Shown here in pieces: positions 1 to 8,522 of a stretch of 64,000 nt of DNA. This stretch comes from Atopobium sp. ICM42b (GTDB lineage: Bacteria > Actinomycetota > Coriobacteriia > Coriobacteriales > Atopobiaceae): NCBI GenBank assembly GCA_000564995.1, contig JDFH01000006.1:62001-126000 (forward strand), given 5' to 3'. The notes under the pieces are model-generated. The model did no database searches. It saw nothing but the letters and a program-made list of their open reading frames with translations, and was not told where the DNA came from. The translations under genes and the position numbers were made by a program. Position 1 is the first letter of the stretch. Each line of letters opens with the position of its first letter.

Positions 1-1
1 C

Positions 2-223
2 CGTGGAGTAGATGGCACTTCTCGCCAAAAGTACGTGGAGAGCTTTGATGAATCAGCATTGCAACTGCTGCATAGATTTGCTCGTGGACTTCATTTAGGA
101 GGTAGAGCAATAACGCGTACCTGCAGAGTTGCAAGGACTATCGCAGATATTGCTCACCATGAAAAAGTGACAAAAGACGACGTATCTGAGGCGGTTGCCT
201 ATAGGTCTCGTTCTTTGGAGTAG
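2..223 (+). CDS. YifB/ComM family Mg-chelatase-like ATPase, C-terminal fragment
   Basis: The frame is open from the window edge to a TAG at 221-223 and has no convincing internal start, so this is the 3' end of a longer gene. The 73 visible residues match the C-terminal helical domain of YifB/ComM proteins (patterns FDESALQLLHRFARGLHL, then RVARTIADIA, then a closing AVAYR). ComM is a AAA+ branch-migration helicase that promotes integration of transformed DNA; this role is family knowledge. It abuts dprA with a 2-base gap, so the two are probably cotranscribed. A copy of the dispersed word TTCTCGCC lies at 19-26. The ATPase core is outside the window. Confidence 0.8.
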   Translation, partial: RGVDGTSRQKYVESFDESALQLLHRFARGLHLGGRAITRTCRVARTIADIAHHEKVTKDDVSEAVAYRSRSLE

Positions 224-225
224 CA

Positions 226-1101
226 ATGGAGAGATGGGAGATTTCATCAGAAGATGAGGACTATCCAAAAGAATTACTACTGCTCAATCATCCACCTGAA
301 ATTATCTATGGAATGGGGGATAGGAGTGTTTTGCAGCAACCTTGTATGTCTGTAATTGGGGCTCGTAGGGCCACCCCATACGGTATGGCAATTGCAGAAA
401 TGGCTGGCAGATGCGCCGCTGATAATAATATTGTGGTGGTATCTGGCGGAGCTCTAGGCTGCGATTATAGGGCGGGTATGGCTTCTCTTAATGCTGGTGG
501 AAAGACTGTTGTAGTGGCAGGCTGTGGTGCAGACGTGACATATCCAACTACTTCTGCAGAGCTTTTTGAAGCAGCGCGAGAAGGAAGGGGAGCAGTCATT
601 TCTTTAGACAGGTGGGGAACGCCTCCTAGACGTTATGCCTTTCCTAGAAGAAATGCGGTTATTGCGGCATTAGGTAAAGTGCTCTTGGTAACGGAAGCGG
701 GTCTTTGCTCAGGCACCATGAGTACTGCTGAGTTTGCTAACTCTCTTGGTAAAAGTATTTATGCAATACCCGGGTCTATCTTTTCTCCTGCTTCTGCTGG
801 TACGAATAGACTCATCTCTGAAGGGGCTCAAATTATTCCTGATGAGACATCGTTGGGCATTGCAATTTCATTAGATTTTGATTGCCTAGTTCAGGAACAA
901 TTGAAGCAAGATAAGAAGCTAACACCACTTTTATCTGCACTTATTGCTTCTCCTTCAAGACCAGAAGAGCTTGCATGGAGGCTATCAGAAAACGTACTTA
1001 CCGTGTTAAATTCTCTTACTGATTATGAAGCTCGTGGAATGGTAAAAAGATTACCGGATGGAAGGTATACTCCTTCTAAAGAGTTTTATTTGGATTCGTA
1101 G
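226..1101 (+). CDS. dprA: DNA processing protein DprA
   Basis: The 291-residue protein has the DprA Rossmann-like fold: SVIGARRATPYG near residue 41, a glycine-rich GGALGCD segment near 74, FPRRN near 140 and the GLCSGTMSTAEFA helix after it. Residues ~230-291 look like the C-terminal winged helix (ELAWRLSENVLTVLNSL). DprA protects incoming single-stranded DNA and loads RecA during natural transformation. The ATG at 226 follows the upstream stop by two bases. Placement between the comM-like gene and trmFO/xerC resembles the dprA-topA/trmFO-xerC arrangement of many Gram-positives. DprA also occurs in species not known to be transformable, so competence is not proven. Confidence 0.95.
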   Translation: MERWEISSEDEDYPKELLLLNHPPEIIYGMGDRSVLQQPCMSVIGARRATPYGMAIAEMAGRCAADNNIVVVSGGALGCDYRAGMASLNAGGKTVVVAGCGADVTYPTTSAELFEAAREGRGAVISLDRWGTPPRRYAFPRRNAVIAALGKVLLVTEAGLCSGTMSTAEFANSLGKSIYAIPGSIFSPASAGTNRLISEGAQIIPDETSLGIAISLDFDCLVQEQLKQDKKLTPLLSALIASPSRPEELAWRLSENVLTVLNSLTDYEARGMVKRLPDGRYTPSKEFYLDS

Positions 1102-1118
1102 TGTGTGATAGGTGAACA

Positions 1119-2453
1119 ATGACACAAAAAGTTACTGTAGTTGGCGCTGGTTTAGCTGGAAGCGAATGTGCTTTACAGCTTGCTTCACGTGGTGTTTCTG
1201 TAGAGCTCATTGAGCAGCGCCCTGTTGTTTCTTCTCCAGCACATCACACAGATATGTTTGCTGAGCTGGTCTGCTCCAACTCTCTGAAGTCCACTAAGGA
1301 AGATTCTGCAGCTGGAATTTTAAAGTCTGAGCTTAAAAAGATGGGTAGTTTTCTGCTCCGTATAGCAGAAGAAAATTCTGTTCCTGCAGGCGGCGCGCTT
1401 GCGGTCAATAGAGAAGAGTTTTCAAAGGCTGTTACTGAGCGGATTAGAAATCATCCAAACATCTCGGTAACTCATACAGAGGTCACGGAGTTATTTGATG
1501 AGCCAACAGTTATTGCTGCAGGACCACTGTGCTCAGATAGCTTGTACGAAGCAATTTCTAAGCGTGTTGGAACTAACAGAATGTCGTTTTTTGATGCAGC
1601 AGCGCCTATTGTGTCTTATGAATCAATTGACCATTCAATTGCCTTCTCTCAATCTCGTTATGAGGACTTGGGAATTGGCGATTACCTCAATTGCCCAATG
1701 AATAAAGAAGAATACGACACATTTGTTGATGAGTTACTTGCAGCTAAACGTGTTATTGGCCACAATTTTGAGCAGTCTGATTTATTCCAAGCTTGTCAGC
1801 CTATTGAGGAAGTGGCAAGAACAGGACATGATTCCATTAGATTTGGCGCTTTAAAGCCAGTAGGACTTATTGATCCTAGAACAGGTAAACGCCCCTGGGC
1901 AGCAGTTCAGCTTCGTGCAGAAAATGCAGCTAAATCAGCATTTAATCTGGTTGGTTTTCAGACAAATCTTACCTGGGGAGAGCAAAAACGCGTATTTACC
2001 CTCATTCCAGGATTGGAAAACGCTGAGTTTGTTCGCTACGGAGTCATGCACAGAAACTCTTTTGTTGACTCTCCTCATGCGCTTGACGGTTCGTTTGGAA
2101 TTCCGGGAACTTTTACTATTCTTGCAGGTCAAATTACGGGTACAGAAGGCTATGTTGAGGCGATTGCCTCAGGTTTGCTTGCAGCGCTTAACATGTACGC
2201 TCGTCTGTTAGGCAAAGAGGAAGTCAAGCTTCCTTTAACAACCTCGTTTGGCTCTCTTGTGGGATATGCAACAAATCCAAATACCAAAGATTATCAGCCC
2301 ATGCATGTTAACTTTGGAATTTTTGAGCCACTGAACGAGCATATCAAAAGAAAAGACGAGCGACGTCAGAAGATGGCAGAGCGCGCTCATAATGACTTTG
2401 ATGACTACATCTCTTCTCGTCAGGAACTTTTTGATTGCATGAAGCGTGATTAA
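1119..2453 (+). CDS. trmFO: tRNA (uracil-54-C5)-methyltransferase, folate/FAD-dependent (TrmFO)
   Basis: TrmFO makes ribothymidine at U54 of the tRNA T-loop using methylene-tetrahydrofolate and FADH2. The 444-residue protein starts with a dinucleotide-binding motif (GAGLAGSECALQLASRG, residues ~10-26) and keeps the conserved AELVCSNSLKS segment with Cys52, the position equivalent to the flavin-associated cysteine of characterised TrmFO proteins. The C-terminal TSFGSLVGYAT and MHVNFG stretches also fit. It overlaps xerC by 8 bases. A possible ribosome site (GATAGGTGA) precedes the ATG at 1119. Length is normal for the family. Confidence 0.95.
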   Translation: MTQKVTVVGAGLAGSECALQLASRGVSVELIEQRPVVSSPAHHTDMFAELVCSNSLKSTKEDSAAGILKSELKKMGSFLLRIAEENSVPAGGALAVNREEFSKAVTERIRNHPNISVTHTEVTELFDEPTVIAAGPLCSDSLYEAISKRVGTNRMSFFDAAAPIVSYESIDHSIAFSQSRYEDLGIGDYLNCPMNKEEYDTFVDELLAAKRVIGHNFEQSDLFQACQPIEEVARTGHDSIRFGALKPVGLIDPRTGKRPWAAVQLRAENAAKSAFNLVGFQTNLTWGEQKRVFTLIPGLENAEFVRYGVMHRNSFVDSPHALDGSFGIPGTFTILAGQITGTEGYVEAIASGLLAALNMYARLLGKEEVKLPLTTSFGSLVGYATNPNTKDYQPMHVNFGIFEPLNEHIKRKDERRQKMAERAHNDFDDYISSRQELFDCMKRD

Positions 2454-3372
2454 CGTGGCTATTTCAAAAGAGCAGGGTAGTCACGTAAAACAATTTATTG
2501 AGTATCTAAGTAAGGTCAGGAATCTCTCCGAGAATACTCTAAGGTCATATCAGACTGATCTTTTGGCATTTGAGCAGTGGTGTAGTAGGGAAGGTGTTGC
2601 GGTAACTCGGGTTGATCACAGAAGCCTTCGTCTCTATTTGGCCTATCTCAAACAGGCTCAATATTCAGCAAAAACACTAAATAGGCATTTATCTGCGTTG
2701 CGTGGTTTTTACAAATGGATGCAGCGAGAAAAACTGATTGCCACAGACCCAGCTCTTTCACTGAGCAATCCTCGAGCGCCACGAAATCTTCCACATACTA
2801 TGACTGATTCCGATGTAAATAGGCTTTTAGAATCATGTGATGTTTCAACCGCGGTAGGGCTTAGAGATAGAGCATTTCTTGAGTTTTTGTATGCAACAGG
2901 AGCTCGTATTTCTGAGGTGGCGTCTCTCAAGCTTGAACAGGTTGATTTGCAAAATGGAACAGTGCGTCTCTTTGGTAAAGGCTCTAAAGAGCGAATTGTT
3001 CCTCTCTATGAGTCAGCTATCGAGTGGCTTAAAAAGTACCTTAGGTCTTCTCGACCTACGCTTTTGTTGAAAGATAAAGCGGGCCGTGCACATTCGGCTC
3101 TTTTTATTTCCGTAAGAGGAAATAATATGAGCGCGGATTCTTTGCGCAAGGTTTTTTCGTCGTATCTAACGGCTGCAGGACTAGATAGCTCACTCTCTCC
3201 ACACGCTATGAGACATACATACGCCACAGAACTTCTTGGTGGTGGAGCAGATCTTCGTGTTGTGCAAGAACTTTTAGGTCATGAATCACTTTCAACTACA
3301 CAGGTGTATACGCATTTGTCAGTTGACAGGCTCAAAGAAGCAGCAAAAGCAGCTCATCCAAGATCAAAATAA
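2446..3372 (+). CDS. xerC: tyrosine recombinase XerC/XerD type
   Basis: This is a 308-residue site-specific tyrosine recombinase. It has the N-terminal SAM-like core-binding domain (LSENTLRSYQTDLLAFEQW) and a catalytic domain with the first Arg in GARISEVASL (~155), HAMRHTYA (~253-260), LLGHESLSTTQ (~276-286) and the Tyr nucleophile in VYTHLS (~288). These proteins resolve chromosome dimers at dif. The GTG start at 2446 lies inside the end of trmFO, so the pair is translationally coupled. The trmFO-xerC neighbourhood and lack of phage genes argue for a housekeeping XerC rather than an integrase. No strong terminator follows. Confidence 0.92.
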   Translation: MINVAISKEQGSHVKQFIEYLSKVRNLSENTLRSYQTDLLAFEQWCSREGVAVTRVDHRSLRLYLAYLKQAQYSAKTLNRHLSALRGFYKWMQREKLIATDPALSLSNPRAPRNLPHTMTDSDVNRLLESCDVSTAVGLRDRAFLEFLYATGARISEVASLKLEQVDLQNGTVRLFGKGSKERIVPLYESAIEWLKKYLRSSRPTLLLKDKAGRAHSALFISVRGNNMSADSLRKVFSSYLTAAGLDSSLSPHAMRHTYATELLGGGADLRVVQELLGHESLSTTQVYTHLSVDRLKEAAKAAHPRSK

Positions 3373-3478
3373 GCTGAGCATTGTTGTGGAAGATCTTGCA
3401 CAGGGGAGTCAGATGTATTTGCGTAGTATTTGTAGAGGTTATGGTCTAAATTCTTTATAGACGTAGCCCTTGTTTTCC

Positions 3479-3487
3479 TGCTATACT
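3479..3487 (+). promoter_or_regulatory. candidate extended -10 promoter of rpsB-tsf
   Basis: TGC followed by TATACT (3482-3487) is an extended -10 element, the same form as TGC-TATAGT before tRNA-Ala. No good -35 match is seen at 16-18 bases. It would start transcription near 3494, giving a leader of about 140 bases before rpsB. Confidence 0.5.
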
Positions 3488-3494
3488 TTCAAAA

Positions 3495-3623
3495 GTTGTG
3501 TAGAAGCACAACATGCTGTTACCAAACAGCACAAAATCGCACGTACGACTACTTGTTTGCCGTGGTGCCTAACGCTAAGCCAGGTGTTGGGTGGTTTTAA
3601 CAAGGCTTGAACTCGTACGGAGG
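3495..3623 (+). promoter_or_regulatory. structured 5' leader of rpsB
   Basis: Four pairings can be read directly: GTTGTG (3495-3500) with CACAAC (3507-3512); GCTGTT (3515-3520) with AACAGC (3525-3530); CCTAACGC (3568-3575) with GTGTTGGG (3584-3591), including G-U pairs; and a long-range CGTACGA (3542-3548) with TCGTACG (3613-3619). The long-range helix ends at the GGAGG ribosome site (3619-3623), so it could mask initiation. Autoregulation by free S2 protein is known for rpsB leaders in other bacteria; here it is inference. Confidence 0.5.
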
Positions 3624-3631
3624 AACAACCA

Positions 3632-4384
3632 ATGGAGGTAAAAATGGCTGCAAAGATTACTATTCAGACTCTTCTGGATGCTGGTTGCCACTATGGTCAC
3701 CAGACTCGTCGTTGGAACCCTAAGATGAAGCCATACATCTTTGGTGAGCGCAACGGCATTTACATTCTTGACCTTAAGCAGACCATGCTTGGCGCAGACG
3801 CTGCTTACACTTTCCTGAAGAATGTTGCATCTAAGGGCGGCCGTGTTCTCTTCGTCGGCACCAAGAAGCAGGCTCAGGAGCCAATCGCTACTGAGGCAGC
3901 TCGTGCAAACATGCCTTACATCAACCAGCGTTGGCTTGGCGGTATGCTCACCAACTTTGTCACCATGCGTTCCCGCATCAAGCGCCTTGAGGAGCTTGAG
4001 GCAATGGTAGAGGATGGCCGTATGGCAACTCTTCCTAAGAAGGAGCAGGCTCTTAAGAACAAGGAGCTTCTGAAGCTTCAGCTTAACCTCGGTGGCGTCC
4101 GTGATATGACTTCTCTTCCACAGGCTCTCTTTGTTGTTGACTCCAAGCGTGAAGAGAACGCAATCCGTGAGGCAAATCGTCTTCACATTCCAGTTGTCTC
4201 CCTGCTTGACACCAACTCTGATCCAGATGTTGTTGATTACGGCATTCCTGCAAATGACGATGCTATTCGTTCCATTTCTCTTATGTGCCAGCTTGCTGCA
4301 GACGCAATTCTTGCAGGTAGCGGCAAGGAGCAGATTTCTGCTGAAGAGATGGGCGCTGAGTCCGAGACCCCAGCTGCTGAGTAA
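3632..4384 (+). CDS. rpsB: 30S ribosomal protein S2
   Basis: The product has S2 signatures throughout: GCHYGHQTRRWNPKMKPYIFG near the N-terminus, NGIYILDLKQT, VLFVGTKKQAQ, RWLGGMLTNF and the DTNSDPD segment. The ORF is 250 residues from ATG 3632. A second in-frame ATG at 3644 gives MAAKITIQ, which fits family N-termini better. Both starts have a GGAGG-type site (3619-3623 and 3634-3638), so the true start is ambiguous by four residues. It is followed by tsf after 55 bases. Codon use is strongly biased to GAG, AAG and CTT, as expected for a highly expressed gene. Confidence 0.97.
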   Translation: MEVKMAAKITIQTLLDAGCHYGHQTRRWNPKMKPYIFGERNGIYILDLKQTMLGADAAYTFLKNVASKGGRVLFVGTKKQAQEPIATEAARANMPYINQRWLGGMLTNFVTMRSRIKRLEELEAMVEDGRMATLPKKEQALKNKELLKLQLNLGGVRDMTSLPQALFVVDSKREENAIREANRLHIPVVSLLDTNSDPDVVDYGIPANDDAIRSISLMCQLAADAILAGSGKEQISAEEMGAESETPAAE

Positions 4385-4439
4385 CTCTTAGCAACGGGTT
4401 AAATAATTTAGTTATTCAGTAGATTTTTGGGAGGAAAAC

Positions 4440-5312
4440 ATGGCAGAGATTACCGCAGCACTTGTTAAGCAGCTTCGTGATATGACCAGCTCTCCTATGA
4501 TGGAGTGCAAGAAGGCACTCGTCGAGGCTGAGGGCGATATTGAGAAGGCAGTAGATATTCTTCGTACTATGGGCGTTGCTAAGGCAGTTAAGCGTGCTGG
4601 TCGTGACACCAACGAGGGTACCATTGCTACCTTCATCAGCCCAGATGGCAAGACTGGCGCAATTCTTGAGCTCTCCTGCGAGACTGACTTTGTTGGTACT
4701 AACCCACAGTTCACCGGCTTTGCTGGCGATCTTGCTTCAGTTGTCGTTGAGAGCAACCCAGCTGACGTTGAGGAGCTCAAGGCTGCTAAGCTTGGCGACG
4801 AGACCGTTGACGAGGCAATCACCGATAAGATCCACAACATCGGCGAGAACATGCGTGTTCTTCGTTTCCAGCGTGTTGAGGCTGCAAACGGCGCTCTTGC
4901 TAGCTATATCCACCTTGGTGGCAAGCTTGCTGACATTGTTACCTTTGAGTTCAACAAGCCAGAGACCGCTGAGTCTCAGGACTTCAAGAACTTTGCACAC
5001 GATGTTGCAATGCAGGTAGCTGCAGCTGCTCCAGTTGCTGCTCGCCGTGAGGATGTTCCACAGGACATCGTTGATCACGAGCTCTCCATTTACAAGGCAC
5101 AGGCTGCTGAGTCCGGCAAGCCTGAGGCTATTCAGGAGAAGATGGCTTATGGTCGTCTCGAGAAGTACTACAAGGAGTATGTCCTTACTGAGCAGGCATT
5201 TGTTAAGGACCCAGATATGACCATTTCTGAGTACGCAAAGCTGCTCTCCAAGAAGGTTGACGACGAGGTTAAGATTGTCAGCTTCGTGCGTTTTGCTTTT
5301 GGTGAAGAGTAA
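4440..5312 (+). CDS. tsf: translation elongation factor Ts
   Basis: EF-Ts is the nucleotide exchange factor for EF-Tu. The 290-residue protein begins with the UBA-like domain ([20 protein letters not shown]) and has the diagnostic [12 protein letters not shown] motif near residue 80. The C-terminal [16 protein letters not shown] segment also fits. The ATG at 4440 follows a GGGAGG site. It is paired with rpsB as in most bacteria. A strong terminator at 5335-5365 ends the transcript. Codon bias matches rpsB. Confidence 0.97.
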   Translation: MAEITAALVKQLRDMTSSPMMECKKALVEAEGDIEKAVDILRTMGVAKAVKRAGRDTNEGTIATFISPDGKTGAILELSCETDFVGTNPQFTGFAGDLASVVVESNPADVEELKAAKLGDETVDEAITDKIHNIGENMRVLRFQRVEAANGALASYIHLGGKLADIVTFEFNKPETAESQDFKNFAHDVAMQVAAAAPVAARREDVPQDIVDHELSIYKAQAAESGKPEAIQEKMAYGRLEKYYKEYVLTEQAFVKDPDMTISEYAKLLSKKVDDEVKIVSFVRFAFGEE

Positions 5313-5334
5313 GACTTTTTACTTCAATTATTTT

Positions 5335-5365
5335 GAGCCGGTTGTCTTCAACCGGCTCTTTTTTT
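5335..5365 (+). terminator. rho-independent terminator after tsf
   Basis: GAGCCGGTTG (5335-5344), loop TCTT, CAACCGGCTC (5349-5358), then seven T. The perfect 10-bp stem separates the rpsB-tsf unit from pyrH. Confidence 0.95.
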
Positions 5366-5398
5366 AACGCGATTCCTGCAAAACTTACGGTGTCGTTT

Positions 5399-5406
5399 GT
5401 TAAAAT
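5399..5406 (+). promoter_or_regulatory. candidate extended -10 promoter of pyrH
   Basis: TG, one base, then TAAAAT (5401-5406) forms an extended -10 element downstream of the tsf terminator. Normal spacing puts the start of transcription near 5412-5414, only 3-5 bases before the pyrH ATG at 5417, and no Shine-Dalgarno sequence is present. A nearly leaderless mRNA is suggested. Confidence 0.4.
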
Positions 5407-5416
5407 TATTACAACT

Positions 5417-6166
5417 ATGGCAAACGGAGAGAGCGAGGAAGCTTTGTCTTCAGCTAAATACAAAAGAGTACTTTTAAAGCTTTCTGGTGAAGCATTGATG
5501 GGTGAGCAATCCTTTGGTATTGACCCTTCAATTCCAGAAATGCTTGCTAAAGAAATTAAGCCTGTCTGGGAGTCTGGCGTTCAGGTTGCCATTGTTGTTG
5601 GCGGCGGAAACATCTTTAGAGGCGTTTCTCAGGCAGCAGCTGGCATGGATCGTGCTCAAGGCGATAACATGGGCATGCTTGCAACAGTAATCAACGCTCT
5701 TTCACTCCAGGATTGTTTTGAGCGCAATGGCATGGATTGCCGTGTTATGAGTGCAATTTCCATGGCTCAGGTTGCAGAGCCTTATATTCGCCGTCGTGCT
5801 ATTAGGCACCTTGAGAAGGGTCGTATTGTCATCTTTGCTGCAGGTACCGGTAACCCTTACTTCACTACTGATACCGCTGCAGCTCTTCGCGCTTGCGAGA
5901 TTGGCGCAGAGGCTCTGATGAAGGCAACAAAGGTAGATGGTATTTACGACTGCGATCCAGTTACTCATGCAGATGCAGTTAAGTTTGACACTGTCACCTA
6001 CAAAGATGTTCTCGCCAAAGAACTTAAGGTTATGGACGCTGCAGCAATTGCGCTGTGCAAAGACAATAAGATGCCAATTCTTGTATTTGACATGCAGTCT
6101 GAAGGCGTTTTCATGAAGGCAATTTCCGGAGAAGAAGTCGGTACCACTGTCGTTGAGGAGGACTAA
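5417..6166 (+). CDS. pyrH: uridylate kinase (UMP kinase)
   Basis: PyrH phosphorylates UMP to UDP. The amino-acid-kinase fold is clear: [12 protein letters not shown] near residue 17, the [10 protein letters not shown] loop, [14 protein letters not shown], and the C-terminal [11 protein letters not shown]. An open frame extends upstream to 5333 but crosses the tsf terminator, so ATG 5417 ([12 protein letters not shown]) is preferred, giving 249 residues. That start has no visible ribosome site and lies only a few bases from a predicted transcription start. The stop overlaps the frr start by one base (TAATG). Confidence 0.94.
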   Translation: MANGESEEALSSAKYKRVLLKLSGEALMGEQSFGIDPSIPEMLAKEIKPVWESGVQVAIVVGGGNIFRGVSQAAAGMDRAQGDNMGMLATVINALSLQDCFERNGMDCRVMSAISMAQVAEPYIRRRAIRHLEKGRIVIFAAGTGNPYFTTDTAAALRACEIGAEALMKATKVDGIYDCDPVTHADAVKFDTVTYKDVLAKELKVMDAAAIALCKDNKMPILVFDMQSEGVFMKAISGEEVGTTVVEED

Positions 6167-6711
6167 TGAGCGTTCATTCTGATAAAGCTAAGCAGTCTAT
6201 GGAGAAGTGCATCGAGGCACTTAAGAATAACTTTGGCCGCGTCCGTACTGGTCGCGCAAATCCACACGCGCTTGACCACATAAAGGTAGACTACTATGGC
6301 CAGCCAACTCCAATTTCTCAGCTTGCGGCCATCAAGGTTCCAGAGGCATCTATGCTGCTTGTAGAGCCATGGGACAAGACCGCTCTAAAGAGCATCGAGA
6401 AGGCCATTGAGACTTCTGACCTTGGCATTACTCCATCCAATGATGGTTCTGCTATTAGGCTTCCTTTCCCAATGCCAACTGAGGAGCGCCGCCGTGAGCT
6501 TGCTAAAGAGTGCTCTCAGATTGCTGAGGAGGCTCGCGTAGCTGTTCGTAACGTTCGTCGTGACGTTAACGGCAAGATTGAGCGCGATGAGGAGCTCTCT
6601 GAGGACGATCAGAAGCGCGAGAAGAACGGTATTCAGAAACTGACCGATACCTATATTGCACAGATCGAGTCTCTTCTTAAGACCAAGACTTCAGAAATCA
6701 TGGAGATTTAA
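6166..6711 (+). CDS. frr: ribosome recycling factor
   Basis: RRF works with EF-G to split terminated ribosomes. The 181-residue length is typical, and VRTGRANPHALDHIKVDYYG, PTPISQLA, VEPWDKTALKSIEKAI and the C-terminal helix (VAVRNVRRDVNGKIER) are family hallmarks. Start ATG 6166 overlaps the pyrH stop, with GAGGAGG just upstream; the pair is translationally coupled. uppS starts immediately after the stop. Confidence 0.97.
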   Translation: MSVHSDKAKQSMEKCIEALKNNFGRVRTGRANPHALDHIKVDYYGQPTPISQLAAIKVPEASMLLVEPWDKTALKSIEKAIETSDLGITPSNDGSAIRLPFPMPTEERRRELAKECSQIAEEARVAVRNVRRDVNGKIERDEELSEDDQKREKNGIQKLTDTYIAQIESLLKTKTSEIMEI

Positions 6712-7491
6712 GTGCAGTTTGATACAGACAAACTCGTCCAGTATTTCTCAGACGCACCAGAAGATATCAGTCTCTCTGATATCAATTTAGAAACTATTCC
6801 GTCTCACGTTTCCATCATTATGGATGGAAACGGCAGATGGGCTACAGCTCGCGGACTTGACAGAACTGAAGGTCATAAGGCCGGTGTTCTTTCTTTGCGC
6901 GAGGCTGTTACTACAAGCGTGCGCCTTGGATTGGACGTTCTGTCAGTTTATGCGTTCTCTACAGAAAACTGGAAACGCCCTCAGCGTGAGGTTGACTTAC
7001 TTATGCGTCTTTTTGCAGAGACGCTGCTCAAAGAGCTTCCGCTGTTCCATCAAGAAAACGTCAAGCTGCGTTTCTTTGGTGACCTTGATGCCTTGCCAGA
7101 AAAGACCCGCAAGACCTTCCAGCGCGGACTTGATGAGACGGCACAAAATACTGGTATGACGTTTGCGCTTGCGGTCAATTATGGCTCCCGCGCGGAGCTA
7201 ACCAGAGCAGCTGTTCTTCTCGCCAACCAAATTGCTGAGGGTAGTGTGTCTGCTGATTCGGTGACTCCAGCAGACCTTGAGAAGAACCTCTATACAGCAG
7301 GACTTCCTGATCCAGACCTTTTGATTCGCACGTCAGGAGAGCTGAGGCTTTCTAACTATTTGTTGTGGCAGCTGGCTTACTCGGAGCTGTATGTTACGCA
7401 AACTTACTGGCCTGACTTCTCTAAGTGGGATTTTTTGCGCGCCATTAAGGACTATCAGAGTCGCGAGAGGCGATTCGGAGGAGTGAAATAG
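6712..7491 (+). CDS. uppS: undecaprenyl diphosphate synthase (cis-prenyltransferase)
   Basis: UppS extends farnesyl diphosphate to the C55 carrier lipid for cell-wall synthesis. IIMDGNGRWA carries the catalytic Asp38, followed by EGHKAG, YAFSTENWKRP and the C-terminal DLLIRTSGELRLSNYLLWQ and WPDF motifs. The 259-residue chain has about 30 acidic residues before the catalytic core. GTG 6712 directly abuts the frr stop. The gene overlaps cdsA by one base, linking carrier-lipid and phospholipid synthesis in one operon. Confidence 0.95.
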   Translation: MQFDTDKLVQYFSDAPEDISLSDINLETIPSHVSIIMDGNGRWATARGLDRTEGHKAGVLSLREAVTTSVRLGLDVLSVYAFSTENWKRPQREVDLLMRLFAETLLKELPLFHQENVKLRFFGDLDALPEKTRKTFQRGLDETAQNTGMTFALAVNYGSRAELTRAAVLLANQIAEGSVSADSVTPADLEKNLYTAGLPDPDLLIRTSGELRLSNYLLWQLAYSELYVTQTYWPDFSKWDFLRAIKDYQSRERRFGGVK

Positions 7492-8519
7492 TGGTGGACA
7501 ATACGCGCGATTCCAAAAAGCCTACTTCCAGGATTGATACTGACTCTCAGCTAAATCCTGAAGAAACAGGTAGTGTTGGAATTGATAGACAGATAGAAAA
7601 GCTGGAGATTCGTCGCTCACTTAAAGAGCTGCAACGATCTGCTGGTAACCTTATGGGCCAGCGAGTCCGTGGCGTTACCGAAAAGCTTTTGACCAGAACT
7701 CTGTCTGGCGTAGTCTATGCAGCTATTGTGCTTGCTGCTCTGTTTGTGGGCAAAGAAGCCACCATTGTTTTGATTGCTGGTATGGCATGGCTCTGCTGCT
7801 CTGAGTTTTTCCACATTTGTCGCATGGGCGGACGTATGCCAAACGAGCCTCTTGGCCTTGTTTTCTCGCTTATTTTCCCCATAATTGCGTATTTTGGTCA
7901 TGTCTTTCCGCTGGCATTCTCCCTGCTTTTGATTATCCTTTGTGGCCTTTGGTATGTCCTTACTCCGCGAGCAAACCTTGCAGACGTGGCGGTTACGGCC
8001 TTTGGACCTCTGTATACGTCGCTCTCACTTTCAACGGTAGTGCTTCTGAGGTCCACAGAGCCTAGTTTTTCTATTCCTTGGATCACGCTTGCCGTCATGC
8101 TCTCTGTGTGGGCTAACGATTCTTTTGCGTATTTGTTTGGATCTAAATTTGGCAAGCATAAACTGGCACCAAGAATTTCTCCAAATAAGAGCTGGGAAGG
8201 CTTCTACGGTGGCCTTTTAGGCTCAATGCTGGTGTGGTTCTTGATTGCCGTGTTTGGTGCAATTGACATGAATCCTCTGTTTGCGCTGCTCTTTGGCGTA
8301 ACTGAGGGTATTTTCTCCGTTGTGGGAGACCTCTTTGAGTCTCGCATTAAGCGAGGCGTGGGCCTCAAGGATTCCGGTTCAATCATGCCTGGCCACGGCG
8401 GTCTGCTTGATAGAACTGATTCGATGATTTTTGGAACTATGGCGGCGTTTCTTCTCTTCCAGCTTGCCGTGCTCTTTAGCCAGGTCAAGCTTCCTATTGC
8501 GCTGCCGTTTGGAGCATAG
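7491..8519 (+). CDS. cdsA: phosphatidate cytidylyltransferase (CDP-diacylglycerol synthase)
   Basis: CdsA makes CDP-diacylglycerol from phosphatidate and CTP in the membrane. The signature is complete: SRIKRGVGLKDSGS, then MPGHGGLLDRTDS. Several hydrophobic segments precede it. The first ~70 residues are hydrophilic and charged (SRIDTDSQLNPEETGS), so this 342-residue version carries an N-terminal cytosolic extension relative to the usual ~270. Start GTG 7491 overlaps uppS. dxr follows after three bases. Confidence 0.93.
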   Translation: MVDNTRDSKKPTSRIDTDSQLNPEETGSVGIDRQIEKLEIRRSLKELQRSAGNLMGQRVRGVTEKLLTRTLSGVVYAAIVLAALFVGKEATIVLIAGMAWLCCSEFFHICRMGGRMPNEPLGLVFSLIFPIIAYFGHVFPLAFSLLLIILCGLWYVLTPRANLADVAVTAFGPLYTSLSLSTVVLLRSTEPSFSIPWITLAVMLSVWANDSFAYLFGSKFGKHKLAPRISPNKSWEGFYGGLLGSMLVWFLIAVFGAIDMNPLFALLFGVTEGIFSVVGDLFESRIKRGVGLKDSGSIMPGHGGLLDRTDSMIFGTMAAFLLFQLAVLFSQVKLPIALPFGA

Positions 8520-8522
8520 GTT

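Noticed and set aside
2446-3372. Tyrosine recombinase as sign of an integrated element
   Set aside because: It is coupled to trmFO, has XerC features, and no att repeats or phage genes are near.
3575-4186. Antisense frame across rpsB
   Set aside because: It is a shadow frame of a highly biased ribosomal gene, with no family features.
5333-5416. N-terminal extension of pyrH
   Set aside because: It would be encoded by the tsf terminator stem and has no homology to UMP kinases.
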